Shown in pieces: positions 38,278 to 47,018 of a DNA stretch of 64,000 nt. The stretch covers positions 30,747 to 94,746 of the forward strand of contig CABZCR010000002.1 in NCBI GenBank assembly GCA_902524285.1, read 5' to 3'. Position 1 is the stretch's first letter. Each line of letters begins with the position of its first letter. The notes beneath the pieces were generated by a model. The model searched no databases, was not told the origin of the DNA, and was given only the letters and a program-made list of their open reading frames with translations. This stretch comes from an uncultured Pelagibacteraceae bacterium. Lineage in GTDB: Bacteria; Pseudomonadota; Alphaproteobacteria; Pelagibacterales; AG-422-B15. The position numbers and the translations under genes were made by a program.

Positions 38278-39053
38278 ATTTCTTTAGGAACTCCTACAAT
38301 ATTATAGCCGCAATCAACGTAATGCGTCTCACCTGTTACACCGGAAGACAAATCACTTAGTAAGTACAGGCCTGATTTTCCAACATCTTCTAAATCAATA
38401 TTTCTATTCATTAGAGAATTTTTCTCAGACCACTTCATCATGTCTTTGCCACCAGAAATACCAGCCATGGCAAGCGTTTTCATTGGTCCTGCTGATAAAG
38501 CATTGACCCGAATGTTTGAAGGGCCAAGATCAGCAGCTAAATATCTTACACTGGACTCAAGAGCGGCTTTTGCAACACCCATTACGTTGTAGTTCCGAAT
38601 ATATTTTTGAGACCCATCATAAGTAAGTGTTAGAAGTGAACCACCATTTTTCATTAGTTTTTCAGCTTCGTGAGCTACCTCTGTAAAAGAAAAACATGAA
38701 ATAAGCATAGTATTTGAAAAGTTATTGCGTGATGTATTCAAATATTTTCCTTTTAATTCTTCTTTTTCAGAAAATGCTATTGAATGTAATACAAAGTCAA
38801 TTTCGCCCCAATGATTTCCAATTTCATCAAATGATTTTTTTACTGATCCTTCTTTTAATACATCACACTCGATCAAAAAATTGCTTTTAATTGAATTTGC
38901 TAGAGGCCTCACTCTTCGATGTAGAGACTCTCCTTGATAAGTAAAACAAAGCTCAGCACCTTCATAAGATAATTTTTTTGAAATTCCCCAAGCAATAGAA
39001 TGGTCGTTAGCAACACCCATAACCACCCCTTTTTTTCCGTGCAATAAACTCAT
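38274..39053 (-). CDS. fabI: Enoyl-[acyl-carrier-protein] reductase (FabI)
   Basis: NADH-dependent last step of each fatty-acid elongation cycle. An SDR fold of 259 residues with [12 protein letters not shown] at 13-24 and the FabI-type catalytic Y155-N-V-M-G-V-A-K162 (Y-x6-K). It overlaps fabB by four bases and is the last gene of the fabA-fabB-fabI operon, the arrangement seen in Alphaproteobacteria that make unsaturated fatty acids anaerobically. Its stop overlaps the convergent purF stop. Confidence 0.95.
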   Translation of the reverse strand: MSLLHGKKGVVMGVANDHSIAWGISKKLSYEGAELCFTYQGESLHRRVRPLANSIKSNFLIECDVLKEGSVKKSFDEIGNHWGEIDFVLHSIAFSEKEELKGKYLNTSRNNFSNTMLISCFSFTEVAHEAEKLMKNGGSLLTLTYDGSQKYIRNYNVMGVAKAALESSVRYLAADLGPSNIRVNALSAGPMKTLAMAGISGGKDMMKWSEKNSLMNRNIDLEDVGKSGLYLLSDLSSGVTGETHYVDCGYNIVGVPKEI

Positions 39054-40261
39054 CCTTCAAACCTCTTAAACACTAATGACGCATTTGTACCACCAAATCC
39101 AAAGCTATTGCTCATTGCAGTATCAATTTTTTCATCATGACGTGAAGTTAGAATATTCATTTCAATTGCTTCTTCATCTAACTCCTCAATATTAGCTGAC
39201 TCTGAAACAAAATTATTATTCATCATTAATAAAGTGTAAATTGACTCATGAACACCAGCTGCACCTAAGGAGTGTCCACTTAAAGACTTTGTAGAACTGA
39301 TAAGAGGCAAATCATCTTTAAAAACTTTTTTTATTGCTTTCAATTCAGCAATATCACCTACAGGTGTTGATGTTCCGTGAGCATTAATGTAATCAATTTT
39401 TTCAATATCTTTTTTTGCCATTATCATGCATCTTTCAGCACCTTCCCCTGATGGCTGAACCATGTCATGACCATCTGATGTAGCTCCATAACCGACTATC
39501 TCCGCATATATCGTGGCATTTCTTTTTACCGCTGTTTCTAAATCTTCTAAAACGACCACTCCACCTCCACCAGCAATAACAAAACCATCTCGATGTTTAT
39601 CAAAAGCCCTTGAAGATTTTGATGGTTGATCATTATATTTCGAGGATAAAGCAGGCATTGCATCAAAGAGCGCTGACAAAGTCCAATCTAATTCCTCACC
39701 ACCTCCAGCAAATATACGATCTTGTTTTCCCATTTGTATAATTTCATAAGCATTACCTATACAATGGGCACTTGTAGAGCATGCTGAACTTATTGAATAA
39801 TTTATACCTTTAATTTTAAAATACGTTGATAAAGTTGCAGAGTTGGTGCTGCACATGACTTTTGGAACACTTGTAGGACCAATTTTTTTCGGACCTTTTT
39901 CTCGAGTGATGTCAAATGCTCTTAGTAAGCTTTTAGTAGATGGTCCACCAGATCCCATAATTAAACCTGTCATGTTATTCGATATTTCATCTTCATTAAG
40001 TCCGGAGTCCTCAATAGCCTCGTTCATAGCAATATAATTATAGCTCGCTCCATCTCCCATAAACCGAAGAAACTTTCTTTCTATAGTTTCTTCTAAATTG
40101 ATATCTATCTGTCCACTTACCTGGCTCCTAAAACCCATTTCTTTTTGTGATTGGTCAAAAGAAATACCGGACGAAGCATTGTATAATGATGATTTTACTT
40201 CATCTTTATTATTTCCAAGCGATGATACGATACCAAGGCCCGTAATTACAACTCTTCTCAT
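39050..40261 (-). CDS. fabB: Beta-ketoacyl-ACP synthase I
   Basis: Condensing enzyme of 403 residues that elongates cis-3-unsaturated intermediates. The Cys-His-His triad is Cys161 (S-S-A-C-S-T-S-A), His295 (N-A-H-G-T-S-T) and His330 (S-G-H-S-L-G-A-A-G). The placement between fabA (one-base overlap) and fabI (four-base overlap) supports FabB rather than FabF. Confidence 0.95.
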   Translation of the reverse strand: MRRVVITGLGIVSSLGNNKDEVKSSLYNASSGISFDQSQKEMGFRSQVSGQIDINLEETIERKFLRFMGDGASYNYIAMNEAIEDSGLNEDEISNNMTGLIMGSGGPSTKSLLRAFDITREKGPKKIGPTSVPKVMCSTNSATLSTYFKIKGINYSISSACSTSAHCIGNAYEIIQMGKQDRIFAGGGEELDWTLSALFDAMPALSSKYNDQPSKSSRAFDKHRDGFVIAGGGGVVVLEDLETAVKRNATIYAEIVGYGATSDGHDMVQPSGEGAERCMIMAKKDIEKIDYINAHGTSTPVGDIAELKAIKKVFKDDLPLISSTKSLSGHSLGAAGVHESIYTLLMMNNNFVSESANIEELDEEAIEMNILTSRHDEKIDTAMSNSFGFGGTNASLVFKRFEG

Positions 40262-40761
40262 TATTTAATCAGTCCTACTTTTAATCCTTCGGCAGAATAT
40301 ATTTCCTTACTATCTACTTCTACCACTCCATCGCCTACTCCTACAATAACACCTCTTTTTATTATTTTTTTCATTTGAATTTTATATTCAACCAATTTTG
40401 AGTCCTTTAAAATTTCACCACCAAATTTTACGTTACCTGAACCTAGCGCCCTACCGCGTCCAGGTTCACCAATCCATCCCAAATAGAACCCAACTAATTG
40501 CCACATTGCATCCAAGCCTAGACATCCTGGCATCACAGGATCCATTTCAAAATGACAATCAAAAAACCATAAGTCTGGTGTTACGTCCAATTGAGCAACA
40601 ATTTCACCTTTACCGAATTTACCACCACTATCAGTAATTTTTGTTATTCTATCAAACATCAACATTGGCGGAAGTGGAAGCCGTGCATTTCCAATACCAA
40701 ACATTGTACCGTGAGCGCAATCTAAAAGATCCTCTTTTGTAAAGCTTGATTTTTTTTCCAC
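40261..40761 (-). CDS. fabA: 3-hydroxydecanoyl-ACP dehydratase/isomerase
   Basis: Introduces the double bond at the C10 stage. The catalytic pair is His70 ([15 protein letters not shown]) and Asp84 (L-G-L-D-A-M-W-Q-L), at the same numbers as in E. coli FabA. Length is 166 residues. It heads the fabA-fabB-fabI operon and is divergent from irr across 91 AT-rich bases. I find no TTTAGAA-N3-TTCTAA element in that gap. Confidence 0.96.
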   Translation of the reverse strand: MEKKSSFTKEDLLDCAHGTMFGIGNARLPLPPMLMFDRITKITDSGGKFGKGEIVAQLDVTPDLWFFDCHFEMDPVMPGCLGLDAMWQLVGFYLGWIGEPGRGRALGSGNVKFGGEILKDSKLVEYKIQMKKIIKRGVIVGVGDGVVEVDSKEIYSAEGLKVGLIK

Positions 40762-40852
40762 AAGGTTTATCTATCTTATTGTTTTATATGAAGTTTGTAA
40801 GATTAAAGTATTATTATTGTAAAATACATTAAATTTTAATAAAAATAAATTT

Positions 40853-41245
40853 ATGAAAGATATCAAGCATTTTTTGAGACAAAACTCGCTTAGACCAACT
40901 AAGCAAAGAGTGATTATAGCAAATTACTTATTCGACGGTGTAAACAAGCATGTAACAGCTGAAACTCTATCAAATAAACTTTTGAAGATGAAAGCAGGGA
41001 TATCTCTTGCAACAATCTATAATACCCTTCATGACTTCTACGAAAAAGGTCTTTTAAAAAAATTAATGATTAATTCTGAACGTATTTATTTTGATACTAA
41101 CACTGCACATCATCACCATTTTTATTCTAAAAAAGATCAAAAATTGATTGATATTAATGTAGACATGAAAGTAAGTGGCCTCCCAAAGCCTCCAAAAAAT
41201 AAAAAAATTAATAAGATAGAAGTTCTAGTTCACTTAGATAATTAA
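40853..41245 (+). CDS. irr: Fur-family iron response regulator Irr
   Basis: A 130-residue Fur-superfamily protein with winged-helix residues L-R-P-T-K-Q-R-V-I-I-A and S-L-A-T-I-Y-N-T-L-H-D-F, and the histidine cluster H86-H-H-H89 that marks Irr (heme/metal site). The GCPW-type heme regulatory motif of Bradyrhizobium Irr is absent, as in many Irr proteins. The gene stands opposite fabA, the conserved alphaproteobacterial position of irr. It represses or activates iron and heme genes under iron limitation. Its stop is followed at once by two operator-like palindromes ahead of the rubrerythrin gene. Confidence 0.93.
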   Translation: MKDIKHFLRQNSLRPTKQRVIIANYLFDGVNKHVTAETLSNKLLKMKAGISLATIYNTLHDFYEKGLLKKLMINSERIYFDTNTAHHHHFYSKKDQKLIDINVDMKVSGLPKPPKNKKINKIEVLVHLDN

Positions 41246-41262
41246 TTGATAATAATTCTCAA
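41246..41262. promoter_or_regulatory. Fur/RirA-type iron box upstream of rubrerythrin
   Basis: TTGATAATAATTCTCAA is a 17-base palindrome with one mismatched pair. It fits the iron-responsive TGA-N9-TCA pattern and the TGATAAT-n-ATTATCA form. It starts on the first base after the irr stop and lies 27 bases upstream of a TTGACT -35 hexamer. The cognate regulator could be Fur, an IscR/RirA-type protein or Irr; the sequence does not tell which. Confidence 0.5.
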
Positions 41263-41268
41263 TATCAG

Positions 41269-41284
41269 TTTAGAATCATTCTAA
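41269..41284. promoter_or_regulatory. Irr box (iron control element) upstream of rubrerythrin
   Basis: TTTAGAATCATTCTAA matches the Irr/ICE consensus TTTAGAA-N3-TTCTAA exactly. It lies directly upstream of the -35 hexamer at 41289 and 24 bases after the irr stop. Adjacency to irr itself makes control of this promoter by Irr likely. Confidence 0.7.
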
Positions 41285-41288
41285 TGTA

Positions 41289-41316
41289 TTGACTTTTTTA
41301 AAATCAATTATATCTT
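41289..41316 (+). promoter_or_regulatory. Sigma-70-type promoter of rubrerythrin
   Basis: TTGACT (41289-41294), a 16-base spacer and TATCTT (41311-41316) make a plausible housekeeping promoter, with transcription starting near 41323. The Irr box ends four bases upstream of the -35. Confidence 0.5.
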
Positions 41317-41330
41317 TGTATTAACTTATT

Positions 41331-41338
41331 AAGGAGAG
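41331..41338 (+). promoter_or_regulatory. Strong ribosome-binding site of rubrerythrin
   Basis: AAGGAGAG stands four bases before the ATG at 41343. Shine-Dalgarno sequences this good are rare in this window, which suggests high expression. Confidence 0.75.
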
Positions 41339-41342
41339 ACAA

Positions 41343-41762
41343 ATGACTGAATTAAAAGATAGTAAAACTTTGGATAATCTAAAAGCGGCATTTGCAGGTG
41401 AGAGCCAAGCAAATAGAAGATATTTATACTTTGCACAAAAAGCAGATGTAGAAGGCCACAATGATGTAGCGGCTGTATTTAGATCAACTGCAGAGGGTGA
41501 AACAGGACACGCTCATGGACATTTAGAGTTTATGGAAGAAGTAGGTGATCCTGCAACAGGAGAACCAATTGGTTCAACAGAGGATAATCTTAAAGCCGCT
41601 ATAGCTGGAGAAACTCATGAGTATACTGATATGTATCCAGGCATGGCAAAGACTGCAAGAGAAGAGGGTTTTGACGAAATAGCTGATTGGTTCGAAACAT
41701 TGGCTAAAGCTGAAAAGTCTCACGCAGGCAAATTCCAAAAAACATTAGACTCAATCGATTAA
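41343..41762 (+). CDS. Short rubrerythrin (ferritin-like diiron domain only)
   Basis: A 139-residue four-helix diiron protein. Ligands are recognisable as two half-sites: Glu20 (A-G-E-S-Q-A-N) with E53-T-G-H56, and Glu90 (A-G-E-T-H-E) with E124-K-S-H127. The two halves are internally similar (N-L-K-A-A-F-A-G-E and N-L-K-A-A-I-A-G-E). The carboxy-terminal rubredoxin domain of classical rubrerythrins is missing, so it must get electrons from another protein. Family members reduce hydrogen peroxide. A promoter with Irr-type operators, a strong ribosome site and a terminator after it all point to a well-expressed, iron-regulated gene. The next two genes are likely partners. Confidence 0.92.
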   Translation: MTELKDSKTLDNLKAAFAGESQANRRYLYFAQKADVEGHNDVAAVFRSTAEGETGHAHGHLEFMEEVGDPATGEPIGSTEDNLKAAIAGETHEYTDMYPGMAKTAREEGFDEIADWFETLAKAEKSHAGKFQKTLDSID

Positions 41763-41765
41763 TTA

Positions 41766-41792
41766 AAAAGGGGCTTAAATAGCCCCTTTTTT
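41766..41792 (+). terminator. Rho-independent terminator between rubrerythrin and the Fe-S oxidoreductase
   Basis: AAAAGGGGCT and AGCCCCTTTT pair into a ten-base-pair stem with a five-base loop (TAAAT), ending in T6. It lies just after the rubrerythrin stop and ends only five bases before the next ATG (41798). Partial read-through would give excess rubrerythrin over the two downstream proteins. Confidence 0.9.
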
Positions 41793-41797
41793 CTATC

Positions 41798-43138
41798 ATG
41801 GATATAAAAAAAGAAGGCAGTTTAGCTGCACCTACACGTGATATTGTAGATTGGAACTCAGATGAATATCTAAATGAAAAAGCTTTAGATGCTGAGATGC
41901 GTCGACAGTTTGAAGTTTGTCATAGTTGCCGACGGTGCTTTAATCTCTGTGATAGTTTTCCAACATTATTTGATTTTATTGACGACTCTCCAAATGAGTC
42001 AGTTGATGATTTAACAAAAAAACATTTCGAGGATGTTACAGATAAATGCACATTATGTGATATGTGTTTTATGACTAAATGTCCTTACGTACCGCCCCAT
42101 GAATTTAATATCGATTTTCCTCATCTGATGCTCAGATACAGAACTTATCAAGAAAATCAAAAAAAATTATCTAAAATTCCAAAAGAACTTGCAAAGGTAG
42201 ATCGAAATGCGAGTCTTGCAAGACTGTCGCCCAGCATAGCTAATTGGTCATCTGATAAAAAAAATAAATTAACAAGAAGTCCGTTGGAACTTATGACAGG
42301 TATTGATAAAGATGCTGAATTACCTAAGTTCGAAAAAAAGTCATTTCATGATAACTTCAAAAATATATCTAATAAGCTAAATAAAAATGCTCCAGCTTAC
42401 GGAAGAAAGGTCGCTATTTATTCAACATGTTATGTTAACCATAATAATTCAAAAGTAGGAGTAGCAGCTAATAATGTTTTAAATTTTAATGGTGTGGACA
42501 CAATATCAACGTACCCAGGTTGTTGTGGAATGCCACATTTAGAGCAAGCGCAGCATGAAAAAGTAAAAATTCAATCGGAAAATATATCAGAAGAATTGTG
42601 TAAACTTATTGATCAAGGTTATGACATAGTAACTCTAACAGCCAGTTGTGGATTAATGTTAAAATTTGAATGGCCATTATTAAACCCAGAAAATGAAAAT
42701 GTGAAACGGCTATCGAAGCATGTTTTTGACATTGATGAATATATTGTTGATATAGCTAAAAAAGAGGGACTTGTTGATGGTTTACAATCTTTTGATGACG
42801 GCATTACTGTTCACAACGCCTGCCATGCTCGGGCACAAAATATGGGTAACAAAGCATTAGAAATGTTGAAAAAAATTCCCGAAACCAAAGTAGATGTCGT
42901 TGAAAAGTGTGCTGGACATGGAGGAACTTTTGGAGTTATGAAAAAAACAAGAAAGTCGGCAATTAAATACGGCAGGGCAACTGCTCGTCAAATTCGAAAC
43001 AAAAAAAACAAGTATATGGTCTCGGACTGCCCTCTTGCTTGTAAGCATTTAAATGAATTTTTAAATGAAGATAAAGATACAAAATATATATCAATGCACC
43101 CAATAGAAGTTATAGCAAAATCCTATAATTTAACTTGA
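41798..43138 (+). CDS. GlpC/HdrD-like Fe-S oxidoreductase (two 4Fe-4S, two CCG domains)
   Basis: A 446-residue cytoplasmic electron-transfer protein. Two [4Fe-4S] sites lie near the amino end: C41-x2-C44-x2-C47-x3-C51 and C84-x2-C87-x2-C90-x4-C95-P. Two cysteine-rich (CCG) domains follow: the first with Cys211 and C242-C-G, the second with Cys342 and C371-A-G-H-G-G, where the usual second Cys is Ala. Such pairs hold the special cluster of heterodisulfide-reductase-type subunits, or a quinone-linked site as in GlpC. No catalytic dehydrogenase partner is nearby, so the substrate is unknown. The context (rubrerythrin before, DUF3501 after) is one I recall from other Alphaproteobacteria and suggests delivery of electrons in peroxide defence. 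Confidence 0.88.
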   Translation: MDIKKEGSLAAPTRDIVDWNSDEYLNEKALDAEMRRQFEVCHSCRRCFNLCDSFPTLFDFIDDSPNESVDDLTKKHFEDVTDKCTLCDMCFMTKCPYVPPHEFNIDFPHLMLRYRTYQENQKKLSKIPKELAKVDRNASLARLSPSIANWSSDKKNKLTRSPLELMTGIDKDAELPKFEKKSFHDNFKNISNKLNKNAPAYGRKVAIYSTCYVNHNNSKVGVAANNVLNFNGVDTISTYPGCCGMPHLEQAQHEKVKIQSENISEELCKLIDQGYDIVTLTASCGLMLKFEWPLLNPENENVKRLSKHVFDIDEYIVDIAKKEGLVDGLQSFDDGITVHNACHARAQNMGNKALEMLKKIPETKVDVVEKCAGHGGTFGVMKKTRKSAIKYGRATARQIRNKKNKYMVSDCPLACKHLNEFLNEDKDTKYISMHPIEVIAKSYNLT

Positions 43139-43168
43139 TATTTAATGATTAATTATTAGGTAAGTGAT

Positions 43169-43762
43169 ATGCCAATCGAACAAAAAAAAATTGACTCGTC
43201 AGATTTATTAGACTTAACTACTTATTCAAAAGAGCGTAAGGCAATTCGAAAAGAAGTTGTTGCAATGAAAAAAAATAGACGAGTAGAGTTAGGACCACAC
43301 TCTACTTTCTACTTTGAAAATTTTTTTACAATGAAGGCTCAGATACAGGAAATGCTTTATATTGAAAAAGGTGGTGATGAACAATTAAGAGATGAGTTAG
43401 AGGCCTATAATCCCCTAATACCAAATGGTTCAGAATTAGTTGCTACATTCATGTTTGAAATAGATAATCCATTAACTAGAAAAAAAGTTTTGTCCTCTTT
43501 AGGTAACGTAGAAAATAAGACATATATAAAGGTTAATGGAAATAAAATTTATGCTGTGCCTGAAAATGACGTAGATCGTACAGACAACTCAGGAAAAACA
43601 TCATCAGTTCATTTTCTACACTTTAAGTTTGAAGATCATCATGTTAAAGATTTTAAAGATATGGATTGCACTGTTGAGATTGGAACTGACCACGAACACT
43701 ATCCACATATATCTGTACTTACTAATGAGGTAAAAGCTGCACTAATAAAAGATTTTGATTAA
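43169..43762 (+). CDS. DUF3501 family protein
   Basis: A 197-residue protein recognised as DUF3501, whose function is unknown. The amino-terminal half is helical and charged. The second half is predicted beta-rich and holds a conspicuous histidine cluster: His148, His151, His157, His158, then His175, His177, His180 (D-H-E-H-Y-P-H). A metal or heme site is possible, but that is inference. There is one Cys (167), no signal peptide and no membrane segment. It follows the Fe-S oxidoreductase by 30 bases, and its stop shares four bases with the convergent dut. Consistent pairing with rubrerythrin and the CCG protein implies a joint task. Confidence 0.8.
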   Translation: MPIEQKKIDSSDLLDLTTYSKERKAIRKEVVAMKKNRRVELGPHSTFYFENFFTMKAQIQEMLYIEKGGDEQLRDELEAYNPLIPNGSELVATFMFEIDNPLTRKKVLSSLGNVENKTYIKVNGNKIYAVPENDVDRTDNSGKTSSVHFLHFKFEDHHVKDFKDMDCTVEIGTDHEHYPHISVLTNEVKAALIKDFD

Positions 43763-44220
43763 TCTTTTCCGGTAGATCCAAATCCCCCATCTCCCCTTTT
43801 TGTTTGATCAAGATTTTGAACTTCTTTGAACTCTACTTGTATAGCATTTGTGAAGACCATTTGTGCAATTCTATCTTTTGGATGAATGGTAAATTCATCT
43901 TTGCTTAAATTTATTAATATTACTTTAATTTCACCTCTATAATCACTGTCTATTGTTCCAGGGGTGTTTAATATTGTTATACCATGTTTAAATGCTAAAC
44001 CGGATCTTGGCCTAATCTGAGCCTCCAAACCTTTTGGCATTGCAATTGATATTCCACATGGAATAATTTCTCTTTCCCACGGACGAATTTTAATTGAATT
44101 TTCAATGGATGCACTTAAGTCAATTCCAGCAGCCTCATCAGTCTGATAAGAAGGAATATCAAAATCCTTAAGTTTTGAAGTTTTTTTTATATGTACTTCT
44201 GAGATAGGTAGATTAGCCAA
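43759..44220 (-). CDS. dut: dUTP diphosphatase
   Basis: Hydrolyses dUTP to dUMP, protecting DNA from uracil and feeding dTMP synthesis. All trimeric dUTPase motifs are seen: A-G-I-D-L-S-A, P-R-S-G-L-A-F-K-H-G, L-N-T-P-G-T-I-D-S-D-Y-R-G-E, R-I-A-Q-M-V-F and the carboxy-terminal R-G-D-G-G-F-G-S-T-G. Length is 153 residues. It lies ten bases after coaBC, the common alphaproteobacterial coaBC-dut pair. Confidence 0.96.
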   Translation of the reverse strand: MANLPISEVHIKKTSKLKDFDIPSYQTDEAAGIDLSASIENSIKIRPWEREIIPCGISIAMPKGLEAQIRPRSGLAFKHGITILNTPGTIDSDYRGEIKVILINLSKDEFTIHPKDRIAQMVFTNAIQVEFKEVQNLDQTKRGDGGFGSTGKD

Positions 44221-44230
44221 ATCAATAACA

Positions 44231-45427
44231 TCAATTATTTAAGTGAAGAGAAATTTTTTGACACAGTTTCTTGGCTACTTCTTTTTTTGTCATCAATTCC
44301 CAGTTTTCAGAATATAGTTTTGACGTAAAGTATATTTCATTTGTATCTTGATTAAATATTCTATTTTCTGATACATTGTTTCCTAGAACCCAATCACAGC
44401 CTTTTTTATTAAGTTTTTCATTGGAGTTTCTTTCAAGATTACTAGTCTCAGCCGCGAATCCTACTACCAGTTTTGGTCTTAGATGGTTTCTTTTACTAAG
44501 TCTTTCCAAAATATCTGGGTTTTCTTCTAAAATCATATTTTGACGTGATCCATCTTTCTTTATCTTTGTAATCTCTTTATTAGCAATCTTATAATCTGCT
44601 ACGGCAGCAGCACATACGGCTATATCTGCTGGCAATGAACTTTCGCAAGCTTCTAACATTTGATCAGCTGAGTCCACGTTTATGAACCGTTCTACATTAG
44701 GCCTGGTTAAATTCGTTGGGCCAGAAACTAAAGTTGTTTTTGCACCTAAGCTTTGCAATGTTTCCGCTATCGCATAGCCCTGTTTCCCAGAGGATTCATT
44801 AGAGATAAATCTTACAGGGTCTATCATTTCTTTAGTTGGACCAGCAGTAACTAAAGCAGTTCGATTCACAAGAGGTTTATAATCAAGTGCATCAAAATAT
44901 TTTTTAATAAATTTTACGACTTCATTCGGTTCAACCATGCGGCCTTCGCCGTATTCACCGCAAGCCATTTCACCATTATCCGGTCCGATAAATTCGATAC
45001 CATCATTTTTCAATATCTCAACATTTCTTTGTGTAGAATTGTTCAACCACATTCTTACATTCATTGCTGGTGCAATCAGTATTGGCTTGTTTGTAGCCAT
45101 AAGAACGGTAGATGCAAGATCGTCAGCTACCCCGTAAGCCATTTTTGAAATCATATTTGCAGTCGCTGGAGCAACTAAAATAATATCTGACAATCTAGAA
45201 AGTTGAATGTGACCCATTTCATGCTCATCTGTTAAATTAAACAAATCAGTATAAACTTTATTTCCTGAGAGACTCTCAATAGATAAAGGTGTTACAAATT
45301 CAGATCCAGATTTTGTTAAAATACATGTTATATCTATGTTATTTTTCTTTAATTCACGTATTGTATCTAGAGACTTATATGCGGCAATGCCTCCAGTAAT
45401 AATCAATAGAACTTTTTTATTTTGCAT
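44231..45427 (-). CDS. coaBC: Bifunctional phosphopantothenoylcysteine decarboxylase/synthetase
   Basis: Two successive steps of coenzyme A synthesis. The flavin-dependent CoaC half (about 1-185) has I-T-G-G-I-A-A-Y-K at the start, A-P-A-T-A-N-M-I-S-K-M, A-P-A-M-N-V-R-M-W and G-E-M-A-C-G-E-Y-G-E-G-R. The CoaB half (about 187-398) has V-T-A-G-P-T-K-E-M-I-D-P-V-R and C-A-A-A-V-A-D-Y. I start it at the ATG at 45427 (398 residues); a GTG three codons upstream is also possible. It is 55 bases downstream of ubiB on the same strand. Confidence 0.94.
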   Translation of the reverse strand: MQNKKVLLIITGGIAAYKSLDTIRELKKNNIDITCILTKSGSEFVTPLSIESLSGNKVYTDLFNLTDEHEMGHIQLSRLSDIILVAPATANMISKMAYGVADDLASTVLMATNKPILIAPAMNVRMWLNNSTQRNVEILKNDGIEFIGPDNGEMACGEYGEGRMVEPNEVVKFIKKYFDALDYKPLVNRTALVTAGPTKEMIDPVRFISNESSGKQGYAIAETLQSLGAKTTLVSGPTNLTRPNVERFINVDSADQMLEACESSLPADIAVCAAAVADYKIANKEITKIKKDGSRQNMILEENPDILERLSKRNHLRPKLVVGFAAETSNLERNSNEKLNKKGCDWVLGNNVSENRIFNQDTNEIYFTSKLYSENWELMTKKEVAKKLCQKISLHLNN

Positions 45428-45482
45428 TTTGTACACGTATACTCTTTTGTCTTAAATGACTAGTAATAAACGAAATATTTTT

Positions 45483-47018
45483 CTAAATGAATACAAAAGC
45501 AAGCATTATTCCAACTACAAGAGCTACACCGCCTATTACATATGAACTGCTATCTCTATTTTTTGGAGTTTTATCCTCTTCATTCTTTACTATCAAATCA
45601 AAGGCTTGATCAGCTCTTGAGATAAAGTCGGGAATGTCAGGAACTTTCCTTGCTATACTTTGTAATGCTTGTTGCGTTTGTTGAAGTCTATTTTTTATTC
45701 CTAATTCATCTTTTAGCCATGTTTCAATTTCAGGTTTCGATACTTCCCAAAAATTAATATCTGGATCCAACTTTCTGGCAACGCCCTCAACTGTTATCAT
45801 TGTTTTTTGTAAAAGCAAAAGCTGTGGTTGTAAAAACATATTAAATTGCTTTGTTATATCAAATAACTGGAGTAGCACATTCCCCATTGAAATATTTTTA
45901 GCTTTTTGATTTATGATCGGCTCCCCGATCGATCTCAAAGCTTGTGAAAAATCCTCGATAGACTGATTTTTGTCAATCAATCCTGCTTCTTGATGAATTT
46001 TTGCAATATGTAAATAATCTTGTTTTATAAATCCATAAATAATTTCTGCTAAATAAGATCTATTTTTTTTATCCAATCTACCCATAATACCAAAATCAAC
46101 TGCTAAAAGTTTACCTTTTGGATTAAGGAACAAATTACCTTGATGAAGGTCGGCATGAAAATATCCATCTCTTATTGACTGTCTTAAAAAATTTATAATC
46201 AGATTTTCGGCTGCCTGTTTTTTATTTACTTTTTTTTCGTTCAACTCATCAATTTTATCTGCTGGAATACCAATAATTTTTTCCATCGTGAGTACTTTTT
46301 GAGTAACTTTATCCCAATAAACATTTGGTACATAAAAACTCTCATCCATATTCGTATTCTCAGATAACTCTGAAGCAGCCGCAGCCTCATATCTTAAATC
46401 CAGCTCAAACTTTATGACTTCCTTTGCTTTTTTTATTATAGAATTAGGTCTTAACCTTTGAAATTCAGTGAAATTTTCCATGAACGTGGTAAGCCATTCA
46501 AGCCTTTCCATTTCCTGATTGATTATTTTTTCTATTTCTGGCCTTAGAACTTTAACCGCCACATCAATTTCTGTATTAGATGATTTTATTTTTGCAAAAT
46601 GCACTTGAGCAATTGAAGCTGCGGCAATTGGTTCGCTTAATTGTGAAAAAACATTATCAATATTTGTTCCAAACTCATCTTCAATAATTTCAATAGCTGT
46701 TTTTCTTGAAAAGGGTGGCAAATTATCTCTTAATAATGACAGGTCTTCTGCAATTGTGTTGCCTACGATATCAGGCCTTGTAGATATTAACTGTCCTAGT
46801 TTAACAAATGAAGGACCAAGTTCGTTCAATGCTTGCGCAATTCTAAACCCGTCAGATTTATTTTTATGGTTTCTATCATAAGATACGCCTATAGAAATTA
46901 AATTAGTAAAAAAAATAAATAAAAATTTAAATCGTATATTTTTATTTATTAAGATTAATACATTGTACTTTTTTAGTACTCTAATCAGTTTGATCAAAAA
47001 AAGTAAATTACTGAGCAT
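45483..47018 (-). CDS. ubiB: Ubiquinone biosynthesis ABC1-type kinase-like protein
   Basis: Membrane-anchored atypical kinase/ATPase required for ubiquinone synthesis. The K-x-G-Q motif is in F-V-K-L-G-Q-L-I-S-T-R-P-D. Other kinase-like segments are A-A-S-I-A-Q-V-H, A-V-K-V-L-R-P, F-H-A-D-L-H-Q-G-N-L-F and A-V-D-F-G-I-M-G. A single clear membrane helix closes the protein (about 490-511). Length is 511 residues. The start overlaps the ubiE end by eleven bases, matching the conserved ubiE-ubiB pair. Confidence 0.95.
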   Translation of the reverse strand: MLSNLLFLIKLIRVLKKYNVLILINKNIRFKFLFIFFTNLISIGVSYDRNHKNKSDGFRIAQALNELGPSFVKLGQLISTRPDIVGNTIAEDLSLLRDNLPPFSRKTAIEIIEDEFGTNIDNVFSQLSEPIAAASIAQVHFAKIKSSNTEIDVAVKVLRPEIEKIINQEMERLEWLTTFMENFTEFQRLRPNSIIKKAKEVIKFELDLRYEAAAASELSENTNMDESFYVPNVYWDKVTQKVLTMEKIIGIPADKIDELNEKKVNKKQAAENLIINFLRQSIRDGYFHADLHQGNLFLNPKGKLLAVDFGIMGRLDKKNRSYLAEIIYGFIKQDYLHIAKIHQEAGLIDKNQSIEDFSQALRSIGEPIINQKAKNISMGNVLLQLFDITKQFNMFLQPQLLLLQKTMITVEGVARKLDPDINFWEVSKPEIETWLKDELGIKNRLQQTQQALQSIARKVPDIPDFISRADQAFDLIVKNEEDKTPKNRDSSSYVIGGVALVVGIMLAFVFI

